64,000 nucleotides of DNA, taken from assembly GCF_030385785.1 (NCBI RefSeq), contig NZ_JAUEDK010000012.1, positions 34,595-98,594 of the forward strand, given 5' to 3'. Below the pieces are notes generated by a model. The model ran no database searches. It was not told the DNA's origin and saw nothing but the letters and a program-made list of their open reading frames with translations. Source of the DNA: Crenobacter oryzisoli. GTDB taxonomy: Bacteria > Pseudomonadota > Gammaproteobacteria > Burkholderiales > Chromobacteriaceae. The position numbers and the translations under genes are program-made. The number at the start of each line of letters is the position of its first letter. Within the stretch, counting starts at the first letter, position 1. This document shows positions 9,625 to 17,646 of this stretch, piece by piece.

Positions 9625-10664
9625 TTCGCGCCTCCCTTGGCGGCGGCCTTGGCCTGGTTATCCTGCATCTGCAGGTAGGGCACCACGCCGGCGCCCTTGC
9701 CGGTCGAGTCGGTGACGATCACCTTGCTGGCCTTCTTCAGCACCTCGTCCATGCTGTCGAGATAGAGCCGCCAGGCGATGACGTCCTTGGCCTGCGCGTA
9801 GCTGTGGTAGACCGAATCGAAGCGTTTGGCCTCGCCTTCTGCCAGGTTCACCACCTGGCTCTTGTACGCCTCGGCCTCCTGCTCGATACGCGCCGCCTCA
9901 CCCTGCGCCTTGGGCAGGATGTCGTTGCTGTACGCCTGCGCCTCGTTGCGGGCGCGCTCCTGGTCGGCGCGGGCGCGCTGCACGTCGTTGAACGCATCGA
10001 TCACCGCCGACGGCGGGTCGACCCGCTGCAGCTGCACCTGGGTGACCAGGATGCCGGACTGCTCGCCGTCGAGCATCTGCTGCAACAGCGTGCGGGTCTG
10101 GTCGGCCACCTGCTGGCGGCGGTTGGACATCGCGGCCTGGATCGGCGTGTGCGAGATCACGTCGCGTAGCGCGCTCTCGGCGGCGATGCGCAGCGCGGTT
10201 TCCGGGTCCTTCACCCTGAACAGGAACTGGCTGGCGTCCTTGATGCGCCAAAACACCACCGCATCGGCCTCGACGATGTTCTCGTCGCCGGTGAGCATCT
10301 GCTTCTCGCGCGGGTCGGTGACGTCGGTCGGCATGTCGTCGTACAGGTTGGCGAGCCGGATCAGATTGATCTGGGTCACCCTGGGCAGCAGCACCGCCTC
10401 GATCGGCCAGGGCAAGTGGTAGTGCAAGCCCGGCTCGGTGGTGTCCACCCAGGCGCCAAAGCGCAACACCACCCCCTGTTCGTCCGGCTGCACCCGGTAC
10501 ACGCCGGCCATCAACCAGGCTGCGACGATCAGCCCCGACAACAGGGCCAGCCCCCGGCCCTGGAGGCCGAAGAGCTGCAGGTAGTAGTCGAACTGCCGAC
10601 GCAGCGCGCCAAGGAGCGCGGGCGGGGCGACAGGAAGGTCGTCTGGTCGCGGAGGTGCAGCCAT
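9621..10664 (-). CDS. hflK: HflK-like SPFH-domain membrane protein
   Basis: Partner of HflC, 347 residues. It has a membrane helix at about 40-60, then YRVQPDEQGVVLRFG, the SPFH domain and a coiled C-terminal region (ARNEAQAYSNDILPKAQGEA). The Gly-rich N-terminal leader of typical HflK is missing; the N-terminus here is short and proline-rich. The ATG at 10664 is chosen; an in-frame TTG at 10688 would add eight residues. It heads the apparent four-gene run hflK-hflC-NRAMP-terC. Confidence 0.87.
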   Translation of the reverse strand: MAAPPRPDDLPVAPPALLGALRRQFDYYLQLFGLQGRGLALLSGLIVAAWLMAGVYRVQPDEQGVVLRFGAWVDTTEPGLHYHLPWPIEAVLLPRVTQINLIRLANLYDDMPTDVTDPREKQMLTGDENIVEADAVVFWRIKDASQFLFRVKDPETALRIAAESALRDVISHTPIQAAMSNRRQQVADQTRTLLQQMLDGEQSGILVTQVQLQRVDPPSAVIDAFNDVQRARADQERARNEAQAYSNDILPKAQGEAARIEQEAEAYKSQVVNLAEGEAKRFDSVYHSYAQAKDVIAWRLYLDSMDEVLKKASKVIVTDSTGKGAGVVPYLQMQDNQAKAAAKGGAK

Positions 10665-10718
10665 AGTCGTCTCATGGAGGGTGGGCAAGTTTGCCCGAAT
10701 GGCTCGGCCCCGGGGGGC

Positions 10719-10797
10719 GGGCTGTTAAGCGAAGCCGCCCGGCCTTGGCCGAACGGCTTCGCTTAACAGCCCGACACCGGGCGCTGCCCGGTGTCGG
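10719..10797. terminator. Two consecutive perfect hairpins between NRAMP2 and hflK
   Basis: The first stem has 19-bp perfect arms, GGGCTGTTAAGCGAAGCCG (10719-10737) and its complement (10754-10772). The second has 12-bp perfect arms, CCGACACCGGGC (10771-10782) and its complement (10786-10797), with a 3-base loop. Neither is followed by a T-run. They may end transcription of the upstream NRAMP gene or shape the hflK leader. Confidence 0.55.
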
Positions 10798-10808
10798 TAT
10801 CCGTACTT

Positions 10809-10951
10809 AGAACCTGTTTACGATCTGCTGCACTCGGGTGATCCTGCGTTGAAATGGCGCTCAACATGCTCATGTACTCTATGTACATTCCGCTGTTTCG
10901 CGCCCTTTCGCTTTGGCTGCCCCTTCGTTCGCTAGATCGTAAACAGGTTCT
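10809..10951. repeat. Dispersed element with terminal inverted repeats, copy 2
   Basis: 143-bp non-coding unit with perfect 18-bp terminal inverted repeats (AGAACCTGTTTACGATCT at the left, its complement at the right). The interior matches copy 1 at 2093-2250. It lies 10 bases after the stop codon of the minus-strand NRAMP gene, the same placement relative to a stop codon as copy 1 behind argH. Confidence 0.8.
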
Positions 10952-10961
10952 TAGCGGTGCA

Positions 10962-12599
10962 TCAGATCAGCGCTACCTGGATCACTCGGTAGATCACCAT
11001 GCCCATCGCCACCACCAGATAGACGCGCAGCACGCCCATCCACAGGCGGTTACGCTGCGACAGCACCATGGTCGGCAGCTTCGTCAGCGGGGCCATCCGC
11101 CAGCTGTACAGCGCCTTCAGGTCGATCTTGCGCTCCTGTTTCGGGATGCTGCGGTCGGCTTCCTCGCGAGCGTGCAGCACGTTCACCGCGATCGCGATGA
11201 CGAGCCCCACCACACCGCCGCTGATCAGGATGTCGGTGATGGTTTCGCCGGACATGTCTGGGAATACCACGGCAGCGGTCAGGATGATCGACAGCAGCAC
11301 CAGCACGGCGACCACCACTGCGGTCAACAGATTGGTCACGCGGTTGTTCACCCACGGGCCCAGCACGTCCTTGTCGTTGCACAGGATCAGCAGGAACACG
11401 GTGGCGCTCGGCAACAGCACGCCGGCCAGCGTCTGCACGGCATTGGTCAGCAGGCCCAGCGGCACGCCAGGCAGCAGCACCAGCGCGGCGGCCAGCGCGA
11501 TCAGGCCGCAGTACATTGCGTAGAAGCCCTTGGCGTCGCCCGGCTTGCGGTGTAGCGAGTGCTTCAGGCTCAGCACGTCGCCGAGGGCGTACGCGGTCGA
11601 CAGCGACACCGCCATCGCGCCGATGATGCTGGCGTCGATCAGCGCGATCGCGAACAGTACGCCCGGTACGCGACCGTAGTACTTGGCGAAGCCCGTTGCC
11701 ACGGCACCGGCGTCCTGGAAGTGGCCCAGCTCCGGTCGGCCGCCGAACAAGGCGGCAGTGAAGGAGATCATCGCCACCGCGCCGATCACCACCAGCACGA
11801 TGCCCAGCCACAGGTCGGCGCGCTCGTATTTGATGAAGCGCGGGGTGATGCGCTTGTCGATCACGTAGCTTTGCTGGAAGAACAGCTGCCACGGCGCCAC
11901 GGTAGTGCCGACGATGCCGATGATCACCAGCATTACGTCCGACAGCTTGCCGCCGGTCGGCATCTGCGGCACCAGGAAGTCATGCGACACCTGCGTCAGC
12001 GGCGGGTGCACCATCACGAAGATCGGCACCAGCACCAGGCTGCCGACCACCAGGATCAGCGAGAAGCGCTCGAAGCGGCGGAAATCGCCGGTGCTGGCCG
12101 ACAGCATGATGAACACAGCGGCCAGGCACACGCCGGCCACCTTGGGCACGCCGAGGAAGTCCATGCCGAGGCTGATGCCGATGAACTCGGTGACGATGGT
12201 TAGCGCGTTCAGGATGAACAGGTCGATCGCGCTGAACGCGCCCCAGAACTTGCCGAAGCGTTCCAGGATCAGCCGGGCGTGGCCGACGCCGGTGACCGCG
12301 CCGAGGCGCAGCACCATTTCCTGGTTCACATACAGTACCGGGATCAGCAGGCACAGCGTCCACAACAGCGAGGTGCCGTAGTTCTGCCCGGCCTGCGCAT
12401 AGGTGCTGAACGCGCCGGCGTCGTTGTCGCCGACCATCACGATCAGGCCTGGGCCGAGGATCGCCAGAAGGGTCTTGAAGCGTTGTTTCCAGCCTTGACG
12501 CAACTCGATGTCGTCGTGGCGGATGGTGCCGAGCGCACCGCGAATATCGCCAACGTGGGCCGTATCCAGAACGGCGGTTTCCACTTTTTGATTGGCCAT
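10962..12599 (-). CDS. NRAMP-family transporter, second divergent type
   Basis: 545-residue membrane protein of the NRAMP fold with a 45-residue hydrophilic N-terminus and about 11 membrane segments. The TM1 motif DPGN is replaced by DAGA (60-63) and the TM6 MPH motif by APW (235-237). A Met-to-Ala change in TM6 is a feature described for NRAMP-related magnesium transporters, so Mg should be considered beside Mn. A GGGAG ribosome site lies before ATG 12599. It lies upstream of and in line with the hflK-hflC-NRAMP-terC genes, but hairpins and a repeat element separate it from them. Confidence 0.87.
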   Translation of the reverse strand: MANQKVETAVLDTAHVGDIRGALGTIRHDDIELRQGWKQRFKTLLAILGPGLIVMVGDNDAGAFSTYAQAGQNYGTSLLWTLCLLIPVLYVNQEMVLRLGAVTGVGHARLILERFGKFWGAFSAIDLFILNALTIVTEFIGISLGMDFLGVPKVAGVCLAAVFIMLSASTGDFRRFERFSLILVVGSLVLVPIFVMVHPPLTQVSHDFLVPQMPTGGKLSDVMLVIIGIVGTTVAPWQLFFQQSYVIDKRITPRFIKYERADLWLGIVLVVIGAVAMISFTAALFGGRPELGHFQDAGAVATGFAKYYGRVPGVLFAIALIDASIIGAMAVSLSTAYALGDVLSLKHSLHRKPGDAKGFYAMYCGLIALAAALVLLPGVPLGLLTNAVQTLAGVLLPSATVFLLILCNDKDVLGPWVNNRVTNLLTAVVVAVLVLLSIILTAAVVFPDMSGETITDILISGGVVGLVIAIAVNVLHAREEADRSIPKQERKIDLKALYSWRMAPLTKLPTMVLSQRNRLWMGVLRVYLVVAMGMVIYRVIQVALI

Positions 12600-12655
12600 G
12601 GGACATACTCCCGCATTGATAAAGATGGGTGAACGCGGGCCGGTGGGGGGACAAT

Positions 12656-12680
12656 ATGGCTATTTGGTCGAAATAGCCAT
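12656..12680. promoter_or_regulatory. Perfect palindrome upstream of NRAMP2, candidate operator
   Basis: Arms ATGGCTATTT and AAATAGCCAT (10 bp, perfect) are separated by GGTCG. The site lies 57 bases before the NRAMP2 start, within the expected leader or promoter, and could bind a dimeric metal-sensing repressor or fold in the RNA. It does not match a metalloregulator box I can name with confidence. Confidence 0.4.
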
Positions 12681-12853
12681 GTGGTCACTCTATCGGCGTG
12701 AATCGATTGCCCGGCGAGCCATTTAAGAACGGTGCCGGTGGGTTATCGCCGGTCACGCCAGATAGAGGGCGGGAGGGATGGGAGGGTGATAAAGCGCGCG
12801 GTCTTTATCTGCTCCTATCCGGTGGAGCCACTCTGGCCGACGTGACCGACCAA

Positions 12854-13042
12854 CTAGGACTGGGGTCCATGGATTAATGGCTCCTTGGTTAAGAAAGCGG
12901 CCAATGCCTTATGCCGCAAGTAATCAACAACGTGTGAAAGGACGCCGCGGTTGACCTTGGCGGTGTCAATCATCTCGTCGAAATGGTCGGGCAGGTCCCG
13001 GTGGGCCTGCGGGTTCGCGTCCAGCAGCATGCCGTAGTGCAT
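12854..13042 (-). CDS. Possible small hypothetical protein
   Basis: 62-codon ORF with a good ribosome site (AGAGGAG, 6 bases before ATG) and no recognised family. The product is soluble, begins MHYGMLLDANPQ and contains a predicted helix (HVVDYLRHKALAAFL). Its first half uses G/C third positions like real genes here; the second half does not. It lies about 255 bases upstream of the NRAMP2 start on the same strand, so it could also be a leader ORF. Confidence 0.35.
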   Translation of the reverse strand: MHYGMLLDANPQAHRDLPDHFDEMIDTAKVNRGVLSHVVDYLRHKALAAFLTKEPLIHGPQS

Positions 13043-13369
13043 GGTTCAACTCCTCTGGGTAAGCCAGAGGGAAGCGCACGATCGGGCCGTTGCCGGCTGA
13101 CGAAACGGACAATCCGCCGCGATCAGGCGCCTCCCGAGGAAACGGGAAACTCCGGATGGGGTGATCGACTTCGACAACAATCGGATGACATGACACCTCC
13201 TTCTCCTGGGGCAGGAGCGGACGACATTCACATCACTGCCACGGGCAGGGCGTGCAAGAGGACGCGCAAAGCCTGGCCCGCCGGGCAGATAAAACACGCA
13301 CGGCAGCCACGAATCACAGGGCGAGCCTAGATTCGGCTTTGTTCTAAACGGAGTGCACGGAGAAACGAG

Positions 13370-13513
13370 ATGCGCGCACCGCTTGCCTGGAGCAAGACGG
13401 CGGCTTTGGGAAAAGCAGAGGTCTTGCCAGACTTAATGGAAAAGCATGTCCTGTTGACGACTATGACTGTCCAAGGCAGTGAAACCTCTTTTTACGAAAC
13501 ATTTGAATTTTAG
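13370..13513 (+). CDS. Weak candidate for a 47-residue ORF
   Basis: Starts at an ATG with GGAG 7 bases upstream and ends with TAG. The product (beginning MRAPLAWSK, ending FYETFEF) matches no family I know. Codon use is unlike neighbouring genes. It is listed because the ribosome site is acceptable and nothing else explains the stretch. Confidence 0.2.
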   Translation: MRAPLAWSKTAALGKAEVLPDLMEKHVLLTTMTVQGSETSFYETFEF

Positions 13514-13693
13514 GTAGTGCGGCGTGCCAGGGTCAATGAATGGTTTGTAACGAGTTGTTCGATTCCAATGACACATTCTTTGACAAATGAACGTAGAAAT
13601 TGAGTATCAGAATCATAAGCCGACCCGACAGAAAATAAACGACATCAGGTTTATGAGTTAACAGGTTTTATGAATTAAAAATTGAGAAAAGCC

Positions 13694-13712
13694 CCCGCGT
13701 TGGGGGCTCTCA
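13694..13712 (-). terminator. Intrinsic terminator downstream of the PCuAC gene
   Basis: On the minus strand the stem AGCCCCC-AACGC-GGGGGCT is followed by TTTTC and a T-rich tail. It lies 19 bases beyond the stop codon at 13731. Confidence 0.8.
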
Positions 13713-13730
13713 ACCGGCCTGGCCGTGCGG

Positions 13731-14195
13731 TCAATGCTGGTGGGCGTCGCCTGCTGCCGCACCGTCGTCGACCGATACCTCGACGGTCACTTTGCCGGCA
13801 CGCTTGAAGGTGAGCGTCAGCGGAAAGTGCTCGCCGCTCTTCAACGGCTTGGCGAGCTCCATCAGCATCAGGTGGGCGCCACCCGGTTGCAGCGCCACCG
13901 TCTGGCCCGGTGCGATCACGAGGCCGTCTTTCAGCTCGCGCATCTTCAACACGCCGTTCTGGTTGAGGTTCTGGTGCAGCTCGACCATGCCGGCGCGGGG
14001 GCTGCTGGCCGAGAGCAGGGTGTCAGGCTGCTTGCCGTGGTTGCTGATCGCCAGATAGGCGCCGCCTACGTTGACGGTCGGTGCGGTACTGCGGCTCCAC
14101 GGGTGGCTGATCGCGATGTTGCCGGCATGGAAGTCTTGCGCAAGCGCAGGTAACGCGAGGCAGAGGCAGGCGGTGGCGAGAAGGCGGTTTAGCAT
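13731..14195 (-). CDS. Periplasmic copper chaperone PCu(A)C
   Basis: 154-residue exported protein that carries Cu(I), typically to the Cu-A site of cytochrome c oxidase. The signal peptide (residues 1-20, ending ALA-Q) is followed by HPWSRSTAP and GGAYLAI, and the copper ligands His74, Met85, His108 and Met110 are all present in the expected spacing. The tail is His-containing (DAHQH). ATG 14195 is chosen because it begins at the signal peptide. No Sco or oxidase gene is adjacent. Confidence 0.92.
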   Translation of the reverse strand: MLNRLLATACLCLALPALAQDFHAGNIAISHPWSRSTAPTVNVGGAYLAISNHGKQPDTLLSASSPRAGMVELHQNLNQNGVLKMRELKDGLVIAPGQTVALQPGGAHLMLMELAKPLKSGEHFPLTLTFKRAGKVTVEVSVDDGAAAGDAHQH

Positions 14196-14382
14196 GCGAC
14201 TTTGATCTTTCGGAAACAGCGTTGCCGTGAGCCTAGCACGAAAGCCGTGCGGCACAATGCGACCGAATGTCGCAGCAAGGTTGCGCCGAGGAGACACTCG
14301 CTTACCGGAACACGACGGCGTCATGGCTGCAGCGGTAGAAGCCGCTAGAATGCAGCTCTGTTGGTCGTTCCCCCTTCCTTTC

Positions 14383-15027
14383 ATGCTCAATTTGTCCTTG
14401 CAGTTCCTGTTCGGCGGCCTGGTGAGCCTGCTCACCATCACTAACCCGCTATCGAAGATCCCGCTGTTCGTGTCGCTGACGCAGCATATGAGCGAGCGCC
14501 GCCGTGATCATCAGGCCAAGATGGCGTGCATTTACGCTGCGGCGATCATGCTGGTGTGCCTGATGGCCGGCAACCTGATCCTGGCGGTGTTCGGCATCTC
14601 GTACGGCGCGCTGCGCATCGCCGGTGGCTTCGTGGTGGCGGTGCTCGGCTACCGGATGCTGTTCCTCACCCAGGATCCGCAGATGACGCCGCGGCCGAGT
14701 AACGAGCGCGAAGACTATTCGTTCTTTCCACTGGCGATGCCGGGCATCAGCGGCCCAGGCACGATTGCAGTGGTGATCGGCATCTCCACCGAGATCATGG
14801 AACAGCCGACCTGGCCGGGCCGTGCGGCGGCGTTTTTCATGACCTTTCTCGCGATCGCCGGCACCTCGGTCGGCATGTGGCTGGTGCTGCGCTCGGCGAC
14901 GATGATCAGTCAGCGCATGGGCCGCTCCGGCCGCGAGGTGATGACGCGCTTGATGGGCTTCCTGTTGATCTGCGTCGGTGTGCAGTTTGTCGGATCCGGC
15001 GTGCGGACCTTCATGGCCGGCTCCTGA
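14383..15027 (+). CDS. MarC-family integral membrane protein
   Basis: 214-residue protein of the MarC/YhgN family with six membrane segments; it shows the family motifs TITNPLSKIPLF near the N-terminus and PLAMPGISGPGTIAVVI in the middle. Function in the cell is not established for the family. Start ATG 14383 fits family alignments although no ribosome site is visible; ATG 14350 in frame is an alternative. It diverges from the PCuAC gene, with 187 bases between starts. Confidence 0.9.
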   Translation: MLNLSLQFLFGGLVSLLTITNPLSKIPLFVSLTQHMSERRRDHQAKMACIYAAAIMLVCLMAGNLILAVFGISYGALRIAGGFVVAVLGYRMLFLTQDPQMTPRPSNEREDYSFFPLAMPGISGPGTIAVVIGISTEIMEQPTWPGRAAAFFMTFLAIAGTSVGMWLVLRSATMISQRMGRSGREVMTRLMGFLLICVGVQFVGSGVRTFMAGS

Positions 15028-15051
15028 GCCCCTGTCCCGCAGCTCTCCGTT

Positions 15052-15078
15052 ACGCCGCCCTTCGGGGCGGCGTTGTCG
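15052..15078 (+). terminator. Hairpin downstream of MarC gene
   Basis: Stem ACGCCGCCC/GGGCGGCGT with a short TTCG-type loop, followed by a weak T-containing tail. It lies 25 bases past the stop codon. Confidence 0.6.
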
Positions 15079-15165
15079 TTTCAGACTAGCGGTGCCTGGC
15101 CAGGCGAGCTTGTCGAGGCTGCGACGGCCGCGCAGAATGGGGTGAGTTCATCAGTCCTTCCCGTT

Positions 15166-16020
15166 ATGCCCACCCCTGCTGCCTCCGAGTTCACCCGCTT
15201 CTTCCGCGCCGACGACATCGGCGCGCTGGAGTGCCAGGCGGCGCGCTATGTCGACTACAGCTTCGCGCCGCACTTCCACGAGGAATACGTGGTCAACACC
15301 CTGCTCGACGGGGTGCAGTCCTACGCTTACCAGGGCGGCCAATACCGGGCCGGGCGCGGCGCGCTGGTGCTGGTCAACCCTGGCGCGGTGCACACCGGCG
15401 AGGCTGGTAGCGACGGCGGCTGGGCCTACTGCGGCTATTTCCCCTCGGTGACGCTGATGCGCCAGTTGGCCGAACAGCTGACCGGCCGGCCCACCGAGCC
15501 GTTCTTCCGCCACACGGTGGTAGTCGACCCGGATCTGTCGGTGCGGCTGGCGCGGCTTCACCACCTGCTGCGCCACAGCGACGACCGGCTGCTGCGCGAG
15601 TCCTGGCTGCACGCGGTGCTCGGCGACGTGGTGGCGCGCCATATGCTCGGCCATGCACCGCAAGCGGTACAGGCACGTCACAACGTCGAGCGGGTGCGCC
15701 AGATGCTGGCCGACCGGCTCGCCGACAACCTGTCGCTAACCGAACTGGCTGCTGTCGTGGGCCTGTCGCCCTATCACCTCAACCGCAGCTTCCGTGCCGC
15801 CTACGGCCTGCCGCCGATCGCGTGGCGCAACCAGTTGCGGCTGGTCCGAGGGCGGACGCTGTTGGGCCAGGGCGTACCGGCCGGCGAGGTGGCGAGCCGG
15901 CTTGGTTTCGCCGACCAGCCGCACTTCACCCGTGCGTTCCGCCAGGCGCTCGGCATCACGCCGGCGGCGTATCAGCAGGGCTTGGGCGTTGCGCCGAGGC
16001 GCGCCCAGGCCGGCAGCTGA
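15166..16020 (+). CDS. AraC-family transcriptional regulator
   Basis: 284-residue regulator. The N-terminal half is a cupin-type ligand domain (HFHEEYVVNTLLDG near residues 30-45, GALVLVNPGAVHTGE near 65-80), and the last about 100 residues hold two helix-turn-helix units (LTELAAVVGLSPYHLNRSFRA and GEVASRLGFADQPHFTRAFRQ). ATG 15166 is chosen because upstream codons do not look like family sequence. It lies 74 bases upstream of azlCD in the same direction, so control of that exporter is the obvious guess. Confidence 0.9.
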   Translation: MPTPAASEFTRFFRADDIGALECQAARYVDYSFAPHFHEEYVVNTLLDGVQSYAYQGGQYRAGRGALVLVNPGAVHTGEAGSDGGWAYCGYFPSVTLMRQLAEQLTGRPTEPFFRHTVVVDPDLSVRLARLHHLLRHSDDRLLRESWLHAVLGDVVARHMLGHAPQAVQARHNVERVRQMLADRLADNLSLTELAAVVGLSPYHLNRSFRAAYGLPPIAWRNQLRLVRGRTLLGQGVPAGEVASRLGFADQPHFTRAFRQALGITPAAYQQGLGVAPRRAQAGS

Positions 16021-16094
16021 ACGGCGCAAGATCGTTCAAGACAAGCCTGCCGCTTTCGGCCAACATCTATTCAACACTCATTTGATTCGATGTC

Positions 16095-16802
16095 ATGGCT
16101 GCTTCCTCCCCTTTTCTCGCCGGTGCTCGCGACAGCGTGCCGATGCTGGTCGGTGCCGCACCGTTCGGCGTGATCTTCGGTACGCTGGCGCTCGGTTCCG
16201 GCCTCAGTTCGGCGCAGACGCTGGCGATGTCGCTGATCGTGTTCGCCGGCTCCTCGCAGTTCGTTGCCGCGACGCTGTTCGCCGGTGGCGCGGCGCTGCC
16301 CGTGATCTGGCTGACCACCTTTGTTGTCAATCTGCGCCACGCTTTGTATAGCGCCACGCTATTGCCTTATGCACGAGACTGGCCGCTTGGCTGGCGTGCC
16401 ATGCTGTCGTTCTGGCTGACCGACGAAACCTTCGCGGTGGTCGAGCACCGGCTGCGCGAAGGCCTGCTCGAGGGCGGCCGCGCCTACTGGCTCGGCTCCT
16501 CGCTGGCGATGTACAGCAACTGGCTGCTGTGGACCGTGGTCGGCGTGGTGATCGGCGAGGCGGTGCCGGGCCTGGCCGGCTGGGGGCTGGATTTCGCGAT
16601 GGTGGCGACTTTCGTCGCCATCGTCGCTCCGGCGCTGAAGCACCGTCCTTCGCTGGCCGCTGCCTGTACGGCTGGTACGGTGGCGCTCGTGGCGCGCCAC
16701 TTGCCGTACAAGCTCGACCTGATGGCGGCCGCCGCCGCCGGCGTGGTGGCCGGGCTGTTGGCCGAGCGCCTGTCGGGCCGGCAAGAGGAGGTCGCCGCAT
16801 GA
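16095..16802 (+). CDS. azlC: AzlC-family branched-chain amino acid exporter subunit
   Basis: 235-residue inner-membrane protein, the large subunit of the AzlCD (YgaZH-like) exporter for branched-chain and related amino acids. It has the family pattern FGVIFGTLALGSGLS near the start, GSSQFVAATLF, and the helix-breaking NLRHALYSATL. Its stop overlaps the azlD start (ATGA), typical of this pair. The AraC regulator lies directly upstream. Confidence 0.93.
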   Translation: MAASSPFLAGARDSVPMLVGAAPFGVIFGTLALGSGLSSAQTLAMSLIVFAGSSQFVAATLFAGGAALPVIWLTTFVVNLRHALYSATLLPYARDWPLGWRAMLSFWLTDETFAVVEHRLREGLLEGGRAYWLGSSLAMYSNWLLWTVVGVVIGEAVPGLAGWGLDFAMVATFVAIVAPALKHRPSLAAACTAGTVALVARHLPYKLDLMAAAAAGVVAGLLAERLSGRQEEVAA

Positions 16803-17113
16803 ACCACTGGCTGACGATTATCGGCATGGCCGTGCTGACCTTTTTGATCCGCGCGAGCTTCCTGGTGTTCGGCCAGGGGCTGACTTTCCCGCCGCTGGTG
16901 AAGCGGGCGCTGCGCTACGTGCCGGTGGCGGTGCTGCCGGCGCTGGTGGTGCCGATGGCGCTGGCGCCGCAGGGCGAGATCTGGCTGGCACCGAGCAATC
17001 CCTACTTGATCGGCACGCTGGTGGCCGGCGCGGTGGCGTTCTTCAGCCGCAACACCCTGGCGGCGATCGTGGTCGGCTTCATCGCCTACGGCGCGGTGAA
17101 GTGGCTGCTGTAA
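16799..17113 (+). CDS. azlD: AzlD-family branched-chain amino acid exporter subunit
   Basis: 104-residue small subunit with four membrane segments (first: WLTIIGMAVLTFLIRASFLV). It overlaps azlC by four bases, indicating coupled translation. Length and topology are as usual for AzlD. Confidence 0.92.
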   Translation: MNHWLTIIGMAVLTFLIRASFLVFGQGLTFPPLVKRALRYVPVAVLPALVVPMALAPQGEIWLAPSNPYLIGTLVAGAVAFFSRNTLAAIVVGFIAYGAVKWLL

Positions 17114-17288
17114 TCCGCCAGCAGCCCACAGCTTGCCAAGCATGGGCTGACAGCTTGTCCACAAGCTTATCCACAGGCCGACCGACGCCGGTTATGGCTT
17201 TTGGACAACTGGCGTGGTCGGCGCGGGGCTGTGCTTGTCGGCCCTTGTCGTTCCCGCCGTTTCGTGTCGCATGGTATGGCGCTAGCGC

Positions 17289-17324
17289 GCACAGCCCCGT
17301 CCTGTATGACAGGCGGGGCTGTGC
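17289..17324. terminator. Strong hairpin after azlCD
   Basis: Arms GCACAGCCCCG and CGGGGCTGTGC enclose an inner CCTGT/ACAGG pair. Followed by ATTC rather than a T-run, so it may act as a bidirectional terminator between azlD and the fossil genes. Confidence 0.5.
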
Positions 17325-17328
17325 GTAT

Positions 17329-17461
17329 TCAGGCCACGACGCTCCGGCGCGCCTGGCGGTCGGCGACAAAGTCCGGCCGGGCGATCAGCGCCTCGGCGAT
17401 CTGCACCGCGTTCAGCGCCGCGCCCTTGCGGATATTGTCGGCAACGATCCACAAGCAGAGG
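17329..17461 (-). pseudogene. 3' remnant of an aspartate-semialdehyde dehydrogenase gene
   Basis: The minus frame ending at 17329 reads [26 protein letters not shown] followed by a short tail, the unmistakable C-terminal end of aspartate-semialdehyde dehydrogenase (Asd or its Usg relative). Recognisable homology stops at about 17461, where LysR-like sequence begins on the other strand. The catalytic Cys and NADP-binding parts are absent, so this is a fossil of about 40 codons. Confidence 0.75.
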
Positions 17462-17646
17462 CCGTGCGTGCGGGCCTCGCGGTGACGGTGCTGGCCGACC
17501 GACTGGCGCCGCGCAATCTGCCCAGGCTCTCCGGCCTGCCCGAGCTGCCGCCGATGGCAGTGGTGCTGCATCGGAGCGAGGATGCCGATCCGGCGGCGGT
17601 AGAGCTGCTCGCGCGCCTCACTCGTGAGGTGTTGGCGTCGCCCTGA
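17461..17646 (+). pseudogene. 3' remnant of a LysR-family regulator gene
   Basis: The plus frame from 17461 reads [11 protein letters not shown]...[14 protein letters not shown]...[10 protein letters not shown] and stops at 17646. This is the typical C-terminal end of a LysR substrate-binding domain. No helix-turn-helix or N-terminal domain precedes it. Together with the asd remnant it suggests a divergent gene pair whose two 5' halves were deleted in one event. Confidence 0.65.

Larger units (their letters stand above)
12600..13730. other. 1.1-kb gene-poor region upstream of NRAMP2
   Basis: Contains the palindrome at 12656-12680, a possible small ORF at 12854-13042 (minus), a weak small ORF at 13370-13513 (plus), and an AT-rich stretch at about 13480-13690. 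No conserved riboswitch (yybP-ykoY or M-box type) could be recognised by eye, although the leader of a metal transporter is a natural place for one. Confidence 0.45.

Noticed and set aside
12600..12840. Manganese (yybP-ykoY) or magnesium (M-box) riboswitch before NRAMP2
   Set aside because: The conserved core words of these riboswitches were not found by eye on the minus strand.
17160..17180. TTATCCACA word downstream of azlD
   Set aside because: A single DnaA-box match is expected by chance and has no supporting context.
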